Source: Streptomyces sp. DH41 (GTDB lineage: Bacteria > Actinomycetota > Actinomycetes > Streptomycetales > Streptomycetaceae). From it: 64,000 bases of DNA. Where the stretch lies: positions 62,001 to 126,000 of the forward strand of contig NZ_JARVKY010000010.1 of NCBI RefSeq assembly GCF_029813785.1, in the 5' to 3' direction. This document shows positions 49,038-58,888 of this stretch, one piece after another. The position numbers were made by a program, and so were the translations under genes. Numbering within the stretch: position 1 is the stretch's first letter; every line of letters starts with the position of its first letter. Under the pieces are notes generated by a model. It was not told the DNA's origin and did not search any database. It saw only the letters and a program-made list of their open reading frames with translations.

Positions 49038-49913
49038 GTGAGCAGCCCCACCTCCGACGCCCTCCTGGGTCCCGCCGACGTCCGCGAACTCGCGGCAGCG
49101 CTCGGCGTACGCCCCACCAAGCAGCGCGGCCAGAACTTCGTGATCGACGCGAACACGGTCCGCCGTATCGTCCGCACCGCCGAGGTACGCCCCGACGACG
49201 TGGTGGTCGAGGTGGGACCGGGTCTCGGCTCGCTCACCCTGGCCCTGCTGGAGGCCGCCGACCGGGTCACCGCCGTCGAGATCGACGACGTCCTCGCCGG
49301 CGCCCTCCCCGCCACCGTCGCCGCCCGGATGCCCGAGCGCGCCGGCCGTTTCGCGCTGGTCCACTCCGACGCCATGCACGTGAGCGAGCTGCCGGGCCCC
49401 GCTCCGACCGCGCTGGTCGCCAACCTGCCGTACAACGTGGCCGTGCCCGTCCTCCTGCACATGCTCGAGACCTTCCCGACCATCGAGCGCACCCTCGTCA
49501 TGGTCCAGGCGGAGGTCGCCGACCGGCTCGCCGCCGGGCCCGGCTCGCGGGTGTACGGCGTGCCGTCCGTGAAGGCCAACTGGTACGCGGAGGTCCGCCG
49601 GGCCGGCTCCATCGGCCGCAACGTCTTCTGGCCCGCGCCCAACGTCGACAGCGGGCTCGTCTCACTCGTCCGGCGCAGCGAGCCGCTGAATACCACCGCG
49701 TCCAGGCGCGAGGTCTTCGCCGTCGTCGACGCCGCGTTCGCCCAGCGCCGCAAGACCCTGCGGGCCGCCCTCGCGGGGTGGGCCGGATCGGCGGCGGCCG
49801 CCGAGGCCGCCCTCGTCGGCGCGGGTGTGTCGCCGCAGGCGCGCGGAGAGTCACTGACCGTGGAAGAGTTCGCGCGTATCGCCGAGCGGCGTATCGCCGA
49901 ACACGAGGAGTGA
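49038..49913 (+). CDS. rsmA: 16S rRNA dimethyladenosine transferase
   Basis: A 291-residue KsgA enzyme that dimethylates A1518/A1519 of 16S rRNA. KQRGQNFVIDANTVRRIVRT, VVEVGPGLGSLTLALLEAAD (SAM site), VHSDAMHV, VANLPYNVAVPVL (NLPY motif) and FWPAPNVDSGLVSLVRR. GTG start. Seven nt separate it from ispE, giving the standard actinobacterial rpf-ksgA-ispE order. Confidence 0.94.
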   Translation: MSSPTSDALLGPADVRELAAALGVRPTKQRGQNFVIDANTVRRIVRTAEVRPDDVVVEVGPGLGSLTLALLEAADRVTAVEIDDVLAGALPATVAARMPERAGRFALVHSDAMHVSELPGPAPTALVANLPYNVAVPVLLHMLETFPTIERTLVMVQAEVADRLAAGPGSRVYGVPSVKANWYAEVRRAGSIGRNVFWPAPNVDSGLVSLVRRSEPLNTTASRREVFAVVDAAFAQRRKTLRAALAGWAGSAAAAEAALVGAGVSPQARGESLTVEEFARIAERRIAEHEE

Positions 49914-49920
49914 CGAGCAA

Positions 49921-50817
49921 GTGAGCGTGACGGTCCGCGTCCCCGCCAAGGTCAACGTCCAGCTCGCGGTCGGCGCCGCCCGCCCCGACGGCTTCCACGA
50001 CCTGGCCAACGTCTTCCTCGCCGTCTCCCTGTACGACGAGATCACCGCCACCCCCTCACCGGACGGCCCGCGCGTCACCTGCGAGGGCCCGGACGCCGAC
50101 CAGGTCCCCCTCGACCGGACCAACCTCGCGGCCCGCGCCGCCCTCGCCCTCGCCGAGCGGTACGGCCGCAGCCCCGACGTGCACCTGCACATCGCCAAGG
50201 ACATCCCGGTGGCCGGCGGCATGGCGGGCGGCAGCGCCGACTGCGCGGGCGCGCTCGTCGCGTGTGACGCCCTGTGGGGCACCGGCGCCTCCCGCGCCGA
50301 GCTGCTCGCGATCTGCGCCGAGCTGGGCAGCGACGTGCCGTTCAGCCTGGTCGGCGGGGCGGCGCTCGGTACCGGGCGGGGCGAGAAGCTGACCGCGCTG
50401 GAGGTCGGCGGCGACTTCCACTGGGTGTTCGCGCTGGCCTCGCGCGGGCTGTCCACGCCGGCTGTCTTCCGCGAGTTCGACCGGCTGGGGGAGGGCCTGG
50501 ACATTCCGGAGCCGGTCGCCAACCAGCCGGTGCTCGACGCCCTCGCCAAGGGCGACCCCGCCGCGCTCGCCGTCGCCGTCACCAACGACCTCCAGCCGGC
50601 CGCGCTCTCGCTCTTCCCCGAGCTGTCCGACACCCTCGCGGCGGGACGTGCGGCGGGCGCGCTGGCGGCGCTGGTCTCGGGTTCGGGGCCGACGACGGCC
50701 TTCCTCGCGACCGACGCGAGGTCGGCGTCCGACATCGCCGGGGTGCTGCGGGCGTCGGGCACCTGCCGCGACGTGCGTACGGCGGTGGGGGCGGTGGCGG
50801 GGGCGACGGTGGTCTGA
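49921..50817 (+). CDS. ispE: 4-diphosphocytidyl-2-C-methyl-D-erythritol kinase
   Basis: A 298-residue GHMP kinase of the MEP isoprenoid pathway. RVPAKVNVQLAVGAARPDGF (substrate site), PVAGGMAGGSADCAGALVAC (ATP loop), ELGSDVPFSLVGGAALGTGR and VSGSGPTTAFLATD. GAGGAG 10 nt before the GTG; co-transcribed with rsmA. Confidence 0.94.
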   Translation: MSVTVRVPAKVNVQLAVGAARPDGFHDLANVFLAVSLYDEITATPSPDGPRVTCEGPDADQVPLDRTNLAARAALALAERYGRSPDVHLHIAKDIPVAGGMAGGSADCAGALVACDALWGTGASRAELLAICAELGSDVPFSLVGGAALGTGRGEKLTALEVGGDFHWVFALASRGLSTPAVFREFDRLGEGLDIPEPVANQPVLDALAKGDPAALAVAVTNDLQPAALSLFPELSDTLAAGRAAGALAALVSGSGPTTAFLATDARSASDIAGVLRASGTCRDVRTAVGAVAGATVV

Positions 50818-50828
50818 GAGGGCTCGGG

Positions 50829-51425
50829 TCAGGGCCGGCTGATTCCGCCCAGATCGATGTCGATGGCATACGGCTTGTCGACCTTGATCCGGTCGCGATG
50901 CAGGCCCGTGTACGCGTACGTCTTGGTCCTCAAGTCGAGTTCGTGGACGTGGATGACCGGGCTGCCGTCCGTGCCGCCCTTCTCGACGCGCCAGAAGTTG
51001 GGGATACCGGCTGCCGCGTACTTCAGAGGCTTTGTCGTGCGGTCGCGGGACTCGGACTCCGGGGACACGACCTCGACGGCGAGGAGGACGTCCTCGGCCT
51101 GAAAACTGGTCTGATCCAGCCCGGTGACCGCGTCGGCTCGCACCACGCTGACATCAGGCTCGGGGCCGTTGCGGTCGTCGAGGAGAACGGTCATCTCCTG
51201 CTCGACGCTGAATCCCGGGGGCAGCGAGCTTCGAAGCCCGTTGAACAGCATGTTGATCACCAGGTAATGGAAACGGCGCTGCGGACTCACGAAAACCAGG
51301 CTCCCGTCGATCAGCTCGGTGTGCGGCGGGAGATCAGGCAGTGTGAACAGGTCGTCCACGGTGTAACCGTCCACGGGCGGCACCGGCCAGCGCGGGCGGC
51401 GGTGCTCTACGGACTCGGCGGTCAT
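50829..51425 (-). CDS. Uma2 family (DUF820) putative endonuclease
   Basis: 198 residues with the PD-(D/E)XK-like Uma2 fold: YTVDDLFTLPDLPPHTELID, then SPQRRFHYLVINMLFNGLR, GPEPDVSVVRAD (EPD) and LAVEVVSPESESRDRTTKPL (ExxS...K). The catalytic pattern looks complete, but these proteins are abundant in Streptomyces and none has an agreed role. GGAGG 4-5 nt before the ATG. Convergent with ispE; alone in its transcript. Confidence 0.85.
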   Translation of the reverse strand: MTAESVEHRRPRWPVPPVDGYTVDDLFTLPDLPPHTELIDGSLVFVSPQRRFHYLVINMLFNGLRSSLPPGFSVEQEMTVLLDDRNGPEPDVSVVRADAVTGLDQTSFQAEDVLLAVEVVSPESESRDRTTKPLKYAAAGIPNFWRVEKGGTDGSPVIHVHELDLRTKTYAYTGLHRDRIKVDKPYAIDIDLGGISRP

Positions 51426-51580
51426 GGTTCCTCCCATGGGCGGGATCCTGCTGCCTGCTCCCCACCGTAGCCGGACGGTCCGACATGCGTCACCACAAAG
51501 AGTGACGACCCCCGTCCACGTCACCCCACCCCCCGGAGGGCCTACGCTGGAAGGCTGATCGTCCCCCAGTCAGGAGAGAA

Positions 51581-53380
<1,800 letters not shown>

Positions 53381-53395
<15 letters not shown>

Positions 53396-53430
53396 GTCAG
53401 GCGAAGGACGGCTGAGTCCGGCTGAGTCTG
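53381..53430 (+). repeat. 20-bp repeat spanning the ABC-F stop codon
   Basis: GCGGAGGACGCCTGAGTCAG (containing the stop TGA) and GCGAAGGACGGCTGAGTCCG, followed by a half unit GCTGAGTCTG. Confidence 0.8.
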
Positions 53431-53705
53431 GCCGAAACCGTACGGATACCGGGCGCACGCCGCGTGCAGAGGGCGTGCTGTGCTTTCTGGGGGGAACCCC
53501 CCCAGACCCCCCAACGCGTAACAGAGGCATCACGGGCCGGTCCTCCCTTGGGCACAGGGGCGGACGCGGCCCGGTGTGCTGTCGTGCCCGGGTGATAGAA
53601 AGGCCGTCCGAGAACTGTCTGAGTGACTGCCGTTCGACGACTTCGAGGCCAGCGCGTACCTCGGGTCGTGGCTAAAAAACAGTAGTAATAAGGGGGAACG
53701 CGCTG
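53431..53705. other. Gene-free region before the propeller genes
   Basis: Holds a GC-only hairpin CTGGGGGG-AA-CCCCCCCAG (53487-53505), possibly the end of the ABC-F transcript, and an A-rich stretch GGCTAAAAAACAGTAGTAATA just before the ribosome-binding site AAGGGGGAA of the next gene. The latter is probably the promoter and leader of the propeller gene pair. No ORF is convincing. Confidence 0.55.
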
Positions 53706-55505
53706 ATGAGCCAGCCGCCCAACCAGCCGCCGCAGCCGGGTGGCTTCGGAGCACCGCAGGATCCACCACCGGGAGGCTTCGGGGCCCCGACCCCGCCGCC
53801 CCCGCAGGGTCCGCCGTCCGGTCCGCCGCAGCAGCCGGGGTACGGATATCCGCAGCAGCCGGGGCCGTACGGCCAGCCGCAGCCGGGACAGCCCGGGCAG
53901 CCGCAGCCGGGACAGCCGGGGCCGTACGGCCAGCAGCCCGGACCGTACAACTCCGGTCCGTACGCCGCCCAGCCCCAGCAGCCCGGCCCCTACGGCCAGC
54001 AGCCCGGGTACGGCTATCCGCAGCCGCAGTTCCCGGGCGCGCCCGGCACCCCGCCGCCCGGCTCCCGCAACCCGTTCAAGGGCAAGCCGGCCCTGGCGAT
54101 CGGCGCCGCGGTCGCGGCCCTGCTGGTCATCGGCGGCAGCGTGTGGGCGGTCACCGCGACCGGCGGTGACGACAAGGACGAGAAGCCCGTCGCGGGCAAG
54201 AGCGACGACCCCAAGCCCTCCGGCTCCGGCGGCGCCCCGGTCAACCCCGGTGACGGCAGCGGCGACGGCGGTGAGGACACCGAGGACCTCAACGAGGGCC
54301 GCCAGGCCGGGGAGTCCAAGGTGCTCTGGTACAAGGAGGCGCCCGACGCCCCCGGTTCCGGCGCCGACGCCCCCGGCATGTGGGTCACCGGCGACACCGC
54401 GGTGAAGGCGGCGTACAAGCAGGTCTTCGCCTACGGCGTCGGTGACGGCAAGCCCGCCTGGGACCCGATCACCTTCCCGGAGGAGATCTGCGCGGTCACC
54501 CCGCAGAAGACGGCCGCGGACAAGATCGTCGTCGCCTACATGAGCGGCTCCAGCGACCGCGCCAAGTGCAACCAGATGCAGGAGATCGACCTCGCCACCG
54601 GCGCGAAGGGCTGGAAGGGAGAGGTCGAGGACGGAGAGCTCTTCGACTCCGCCCTCTCCGTCGAACTGAACGTCAGCGACAACGTCATGATGGTCGGCCG
54701 TTCCCAGTCCGGCACCGCCTACGACGTCACCAGCGGCAAGAAGCTGTACGACAAGAAGCGGTACGGCGACGCCTGCTTCCCCGCCGGGTTCGCGACCGGA
54801 CCGACGAGCATCGTCCAGGTCGCCTCCTGCGGCGCCGGCGGCAACAACGAGCACGACGAGGTGCAGGGTCTCGACCCGAAGACCGGCAAGGTCCTGTGGA
54901 CCTACAAGTACGAGAAGGGCTGGCGGGTCGAGCGCGCCTACTCCGTCGACCCGCTCGTCGTCTACGCCACCAACGAGGAGAAGAAGGTCTGGAACATCTC
55001 CACCTTCACCTCCAAGGGCACGGTCCTCGAACAGGTCGGCGTCGACGAGGACTTCGCCCCCGAGTGCGGCTGGGCCATCCTCGACCGCGACCTCCAGGGC
55101 TGCGAGGGCGTCGCCGTCGCAGCGGGCACGCTCTACCTGCCGACCGAGGCGACCAGCGGCGCCAACGAGATCGTCGCGATCGACCTCGCCACCGGCAAGG
55201 AGAAGTGGCGCGCGAAGTCCCCCGCGGACGAGTCGATGATCCCGATGAAGGTCGAGGGCGACCAGCTCATCGCGTATGTGCGGCCGTCCTACGACGCGGG
55301 CGGCCAGATCGTGTCGATCGCGACCGGCGGCAACAGCCACGAACCGGCCAAGCTGCTGCAGAACCCGCAGGGTGTCGCGGACATCGAGAACAGCTTCTAC
55401 TCCAAGGACATCGACTGGGTCGACGGGCGGTTCTACATCTCCACCACCCGCCTGACCGGAAACGACGAGTCGAAGGAGAAGTTGATGCTCGCCTTCGGCA
55501 AGTGA
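53706..55505 (+). CDS. PQQ-like beta-propeller membrane protein with Pro/Gln/Gly/Tyr-rich tail
   Basis: A 599-residue protein. The cytoplasmic N-terminus (1-124) is low complexity with repeated PGYGYPQQPGPYGQ-type units. One TM (about 126-146) follows (PALAIGAAVAALLVIGGSVW), then an acidic linker and an extracytoplasmic domain with PQQ-propeller signatures (LDPKTGKVLWTYKYEKGW, DLATGKEKWRAK) and paired Cys. AAGGGGG precedes the ATG. Related in sequence to the following gene. Such proteins may sense or scaffold the envelope (compare PknD and AfsK-type propellers), but there is no kinase here. Function unknown. Confidence 0.8.
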   Translation: MSQPPNQPPQPGGFGAPQDPPPGGFGAPTPPPPQGPPSGPPQQPGYGYPQQPGPYGQPQPGQPGQPQPGQPGPYGQQPGPYNSGPYAAQPQQPGPYGQQPGYGYPQPQFPGAPGTPPPGSRNPFKGKPALAIGAAVAALLVIGGSVWAVTATGGDDKDEKPVAGKSDDPKPSGSGGAPVNPGDGSGDGGEDTEDLNEGRQAGESKVLWYKEAPDAPGSGADAPGMWVTGDTAVKAAYKQVFAYGVGDGKPAWDPITFPEEICAVTPQKTAADKIVVAYMSGSSDRAKCNQMQEIDLATGAKGWKGEVEDGELFDSALSVELNVSDNVMMVGRSQSGTAYDVTSGKKLYDKKRYGDACFPAGFATGPTSIVQVASCGAGGNNEHDEVQGLDPKTGKVLWTYKYEKGWRVERAYSVDPLVVYATNEEKKVWNISTFTSKGTVLEQVGVDEDFAPECGWAILDRDLQGCEGVAVAAGTLYLPTEATSGANEIVAIDLATGKEKWRAKSPADESMIPMKVEGDQLIAYVRPSYDAGGQIVSIATGGNSHEPAKLLQNPQGVADIENSFYSKDIDWVDGRFYISTTRLTGNDESKEKLMLAFGK

Positions 55506-55519
55506 CCTTCTTCTTCCGC

Positions 55520-55555
55520 TCCGTTCGGTTCGTGCGTTCCGTTCGGTTCGTACGC
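55520..55555 (+). repeat. 18-bp direct repeat after the first propeller gene
   Basis: TCCGTTCGGTTCGTGCGT and TCCGTTCGGTTCGTACGC, head to tail, begin 15 nt after the stop codon. Confidence 0.75.
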
Positions 55556-55602
55556 CCTGTCCGGCCGTTCCCGCCGTCCCCGCTCCCAGAGGTACTCACG
55601 TC

Positions 55603-57543
55603 ATGACCCAGCCGCCGCCCCCGCCACCCAACCAGCCCCCGCAGGGGGGAGGCTTCGGCCCCCCGCGGAACGAGCCGCCGCAGCCGCCGACCCCGCCCTC
55701 GGGCGGTACACCGAACCTCGGCAAGGCCCCCGAGCCGGGCTACGGCTACCCGCAGACACCGCAAACGCCTCCGCCGGCCCCGCAGGCGCCCGCGGGGCCG
55801 CCGACCCCGCCGGCGGGCGGTCCGCAGCCGGGTTACGGCTACCCGCAGGCCCCGCCGCAGCCCCAGCCCGGGTACGGCTACCCCGGTCAGCAGCCCGGCC
55901 CGTACGGGCAGCCGCAGCAGCCCGGGCCCTACGGGCAGCCGACGCCGCCGTACGGCCAGCCGGGGCAGCCCGGTATGCCGGGCCAGCCCGGTATGCCGGG
56001 CCAGCCCGGCCAGCCGGGCTACGCCTATCCGCCGGTGACCGTGCCGATGCAGGCCCAGGCCGGCGGTCCGGGCGGCGGACGGAAGATCAACGCACAGCTG
56101 GCGATCATCGTGTCGGCCGTCGTGGCGATCGCGCTGATCATCGGCGGCGGCGTCTGGTACGCGAGCTCCGACGGCAAGAACGACGGCAAGGACGACACCG
56201 CGAGCTCCGGCGGCAAGGGCGGCGAGGGCGGCACGGACCAGAAGGGCGGCGAGGGCGGCGCGTCCTCCGGCGGCGAGGAGAAGGTGCCCGCCGACCCCGC
56301 CTCCAAGATGCTCTTCCAGGTTCCCGCGCCCGCGGTGGCCAAGGACGACAACAGCGTCGTCGTCTCCGGCTCGTGGCTCACCGACACGGTGTACGCCAAG
56401 AGCGGCATCGCCGAGATCGTCGGCTACGACCGCGACAAGGGCAGCAAGAAGTGGTCGGTCAAGCTGGCCGGCCCCGTCTGCACGGCCACCCGGCACGTCA
56501 CCGACGACAACAAGACGGTCGTCGTCCACCAGCCCGCCATGCCGACCAAGACGAAGACCTCGCACGGCTGCTCCCAGGTCGCGCTCATCGACCTGGACGC
56601 GGGCAAGACGCTGTGGACCAAGACCGCCGGTGACCAGCCGATGACCTTCAACAACGTCACGATCAGCGGCGGCACCGTCGCCGCCGGCGGCAATGACGGC
56701 GGCGTCGCCTGGGACATCGCCAAGGGCAACGTCCTGTGGTCCCCGAAGACGACCGACACCTGCTCCGACGCGGGCTACGGCGGCGGCGAGAAGCTGGTCG
56801 CGGTGCGCAGGTGCGGCTCGTACGACGCCCGGGAGCTGCACATCCAGACCATCGACCCGAAGGACGGGAAGGTGATCTCGGAGTACAAGATGGCCAAGGG
56901 CATCGAGTACGCGAGCGTCGTGTCGACGAACCCGCTGGTCGTGGCCGCCGATGTCGGCGACTCCGCCGGTGACGGCAGTGGCATCTCGGACTTCTTCTCC
57001 ATCGACAACAAGACCGGCAAGCTGCTCGCCCGCATCTCGGCGCCGGGCGACCAGTTCGCGGCCGAGTGCGACGGCATCACCGAGATGGAGAACTGCACGG
57101 GGCTCGCGGTCGGCAAGGACCGGCTCTACATCCCGACGGAGGAGCACGAGGCCAGCGGCGGCAAGTCGTACAGCCGGACCAACGAGATCGTCGCCTTCGA
57201 CCTGGCCACCGGGAAGCAGACCGGGCAGCGCGCCGACGCCGGCGTCGACTACACGATCATCCCGCTGCGCATGGACGGCGGCAACGTGATCGCCTACAAG
57301 GTCCCGCCGTACGACAAGGGCGGCCAGATCGTGAGCATCGACGGCGGTACGTTCGAGCAGACCACGCTGCTGGAGAACCCGGCGACCGAGGCGGTGCGGG
57401 ACGTGGAGACCAGCATGTCGCCCGAGTACTCCGAGTTCATCTACTCGCAGGGACACCTCTACATGTCGGAGGTGTACGCGAGCGAGCCGACCAGCGCGGA
57501 CGACAAGGAGTACCTCGTGATCGCGTTCGGTACCGGCGGCTGA
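55603..57543 (+). CDS. PQQ-like beta-propeller membrane protein, paralogue
   Basis: 646 residues with the same plan: Pro/Gln/Gly/Tyr-rich cytoplasmic part (about 1-162, including GQPGMPGQPGMPGQPGQP), TM (about 166-186), Gly/Lys/Asp linker and an extracytoplasmic propeller (IVGYDRDKGSKKWSVKLAGP, LIDLDAGKTLWTKTAGDQ, DLATGKQTGQRADAG). The shared C-terminal motif (GGQIVSI) and gene order show duplication from its neighbour. AGAGG 10 nt before the ATG; 97 bp between the genes, probably one transcript. Confidence 0.8.
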   Translation: MTQPPPPPPNQPPQGGGFGPPRNEPPQPPTPPSGGTPNLGKAPEPGYGYPQTPQTPPPAPQAPAGPPTPPAGGPQPGYGYPQAPPQPQPGYGYPGQQPGPYGQPQQPGPYGQPTPPYGQPGQPGMPGQPGMPGQPGQPGYAYPPVTVPMQAQAGGPGGGRKINAQLAIIVSAVVAIALIIGGGVWYASSDGKNDGKDDTASSGGKGGEGGTDQKGGEGGASSGGEEKVPADPASKMLFQVPAPAVAKDDNSVVVSGSWLTDTVYAKSGIAEIVGYDRDKGSKKWSVKLAGPVCTATRHVTDDNKTVVVHQPAMPTKTKTSHGCSQVALIDLDAGKTLWTKTAGDQPMTFNNVTISGGTVAAGGNDGGVAWDIAKGNVLWSPKTTDTCSDAGYGGGEKLVAVRRCGSYDARELHIQTIDPKDGKVISEYKMAKGIEYASVVSTNPLVVAADVGDSAGDGSGISDFFSIDNKTGKLLARISAPGDQFAAECDGITEMENCTGLAVGKDRLYIPTEEHEASGGKSYSRTNEIVAFDLATGKQTGQRADAGVDYTIIPLRMDGGNVIAYKVPPYDKGGQIVSIDGGTFEQTTLLENPATEAVRDVETSMSPEYSEFIYSQGHLYMSEVYASEPTSADDKEYLVIAFGTGG

Positions 57544-57575
57544 GGCCGTTCGTCGCTTCGCCGGTGCCCCGATCG

Positions 57576-57605
57576 CGGCCCCGTCCCTGTTCAGGGGCGG
57601 GGCCG
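57576..57605 (+). terminator. Terminator after the propeller pair
   Basis: CGGCCCCGTCCCTG and CAGGGGCGGGGCCG pair almost perfectly (one G-T). Followed by TATTG. Lies 33 nt past the stop. Confidence 0.75.
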
Positions 57606-57780
57606 TATTGCGGGGGATTTCGGCGATCCGGGGCGGTTATCACCGGTAGGGCAGCGCGACGGCGGGCTAGCGTGTAGCTTCCGGGGGCATGAAGGGCGGG
57701 GTCGGGGCTGGGCCGCGGGCGGGGGAGCCGGGGGCCTTGGCCGACCGTGCCGGGGGACTGGGTGACTGGGGGGTTGCTCT

Positions 57781-58455
57781 ATGGGAGTACGGCTCATGGT
57801 GGTCGACGATCACCGATTGCTCGCCGAGGCGCTGGCCTCGGCGCTGAAGCTGCGCGGGCACCGGGTGCTCGCCGCGGCGGCGCCCGCCGCCGGCGCGGCG
57901 GAGCTGGTGATCAGCCGGGCGCCGGAGGTGTGCCTGCTGGGGACGGCGACACCCGCCGAGCCGGGGATGTTCGATCCGGTGGTGCGGATCAAGCGGGAGC
58001 GTCCGCAGGTGGCGGTGCTGGTGCTGGGGCCGGTGCCGAACCCTCGCGGGATCGCGGCGGCGTTCGCGGCGGGGGCGTCGGGCTATGTCCGGCACGACGA
58101 GCGGATCGAGGGCGTCGAGCGGGCGATCATGAAGGCGCGGGCCGGGGAGGCGGCGGTGGCGCCGTCGCTGTTGCAGGGGGCGTTCGGCGAGCTGCTGAAC
58201 CCGGCGGCCCAGCCGGACGACGAGGGGCAGCGGCTGCTGCAGATGCTCACGCCGCGGGAGGTGGAGGTGCTGGTCCGGGTCGCCGAGGGCGAGGACACCC
58301 GCCTGATCGCGGCGGGTATGGGGATCGCCCCGTCCACGGCGCGTACGCACGTCCAGCGCGTACTGATGAAGCTGGGTGTGGGCTCCCGCCTGGAGGCGGC
58401 GGCACTGGCCGCGCGGACGGGGCTGCTGGACCGGGCGAGCGCCCTGGGCGGCTGA
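57781..58455 (+). CDS. NarL-type regulator with degenerate receiver domain
   Basis: 224 residues: receiver (1-~125) and LuxR-type HTH (LTPREVEVLVRVAEGEDTRL, MGIAPSTARTHVQRVLMKL). The receiver keeps the metal-site pair VVDDHRLL, but the phosphorylation Asp is replaced (EVCLLGTATP where LLDxxMP is usual). The Thr/Ser switch is Gly (VLVLGP) and the conserved Lys is His (YVRHD). It should therefore not be phosphorylated and may respond to a ligand or partner. No histidine kinase nearby. GGGGGG 7 nt before the ATG. A 17-bp tandem repeat overlaps the stop codon. Confidence 0.88.
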   Translation: MGVRLMVVDDHRLLAEALASALKLRGHRVLAAAAPAAGAAELVISRAPEVCLLGTATPAEPGMFDPVVRIKRERPQVAVLVLGPVPNPRGIAAAFAAGASGYVRHDERIEGVERAIMKARAGEAAVAPSLLQGAFGELLNPAAQPDDEGQRLLQMLTPREVEVLVRVAEGEDTRLIAAGMGIAPSTARTHVQRVLMKLGVGSRLEAAALAARTGLLDRASALGG

Positions 58456-58489
58456 GCGCCTTGGGCGGCTGAGTGCCTTGGGTGGCTGA
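58439..58489 (+). repeat. 17-bp tandem repeat ending in TGA, three copies
   Basis: GCGCCCTGGGCGGCTGA, GCGCCTTGGGCGGCTGA and GTGCCTTGGGTGGCTGA. The first copy is the C-terminal coding end of the regulator with its stop codon; the unit is not a multiple of three. Confidence 0.9.
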
Positions 58490-58500
58490 GCCGCCCGCAC

Positions 58501-58539
58501 CGACGCCGGTGCCCCGTGAGCGCGGGGCACCCGGCGTCG
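58501..58539. terminator. Bidirectional terminator between convergent genes
   Basis: CGACGCCGGTGCCCCG and CGGGGCAC-C-CGGCGTCG form a 16-bp stem with one bulge and a TGAGCG loop, ending 4 nt before the next stop codon. Confidence 0.85.
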
Positions 58540-58543
58540 GACG

Positions 58544-58867
58544 TCACTCCTTCGGTGCCTTCTCCTTCGGCGCCTCCTCGACCGGCGGGGGCGGCGGAGC
58601 CGTCGGCCTCAGCTTCAGCCACGCCAGGAAGAACAGCCCCAGCACCAGCATGCCCAGCCCGGTCCACAGGTTGATGTTCACCCCCTGCGCCTTGTCGATC
58701 TCGTCGTCGGACGCCACGAGGCCCGCGATCGTCACGATGACGCCGTAGACCACGAACAGCCCGCCGATGATCCGCCGGATGTCGAACAGCCGCGCGGCGG
58801 TGACGGACTTGGTCTCCAGCTCGGTGACCTCGTCCTGGACGTTCTTGTCGGAGTAGGAATCAGACAT
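58544..58867 (-). CDS. Small two-helix membrane protein paired with the symporter
   Basis: 107 residues: acidic soluble N-terminus (about 1-28), FDIRRIIGGLFVVYGVIVTI as TM1, GVNINLWTGLGMLVLGLFFL as TM2, and a Pro/Glu/Lys-rich tail. GGAGG 11 nt before the ATG, which follows the symporter stop by 21 nt. Some SSS carriers (e.g. ActP with YjcH) are encoded with small membrane partners; this may be an analogous accessory subunit, but the family is not recognised. Confidence 0.75.
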   Translation of the reverse strand: MSDSYSDKNVQDEVTELETKSVTAARLFDIRRIIGGLFVVYGVIVTIAGLVASDDEIDKAQGVNINLWTGLGMLVLGLFFLAWLKLRPTAPPPPPVEEAPKEKAPKE

Positions 58868-58888
58868 GTTCTCTCAATCCTCCCGCGA

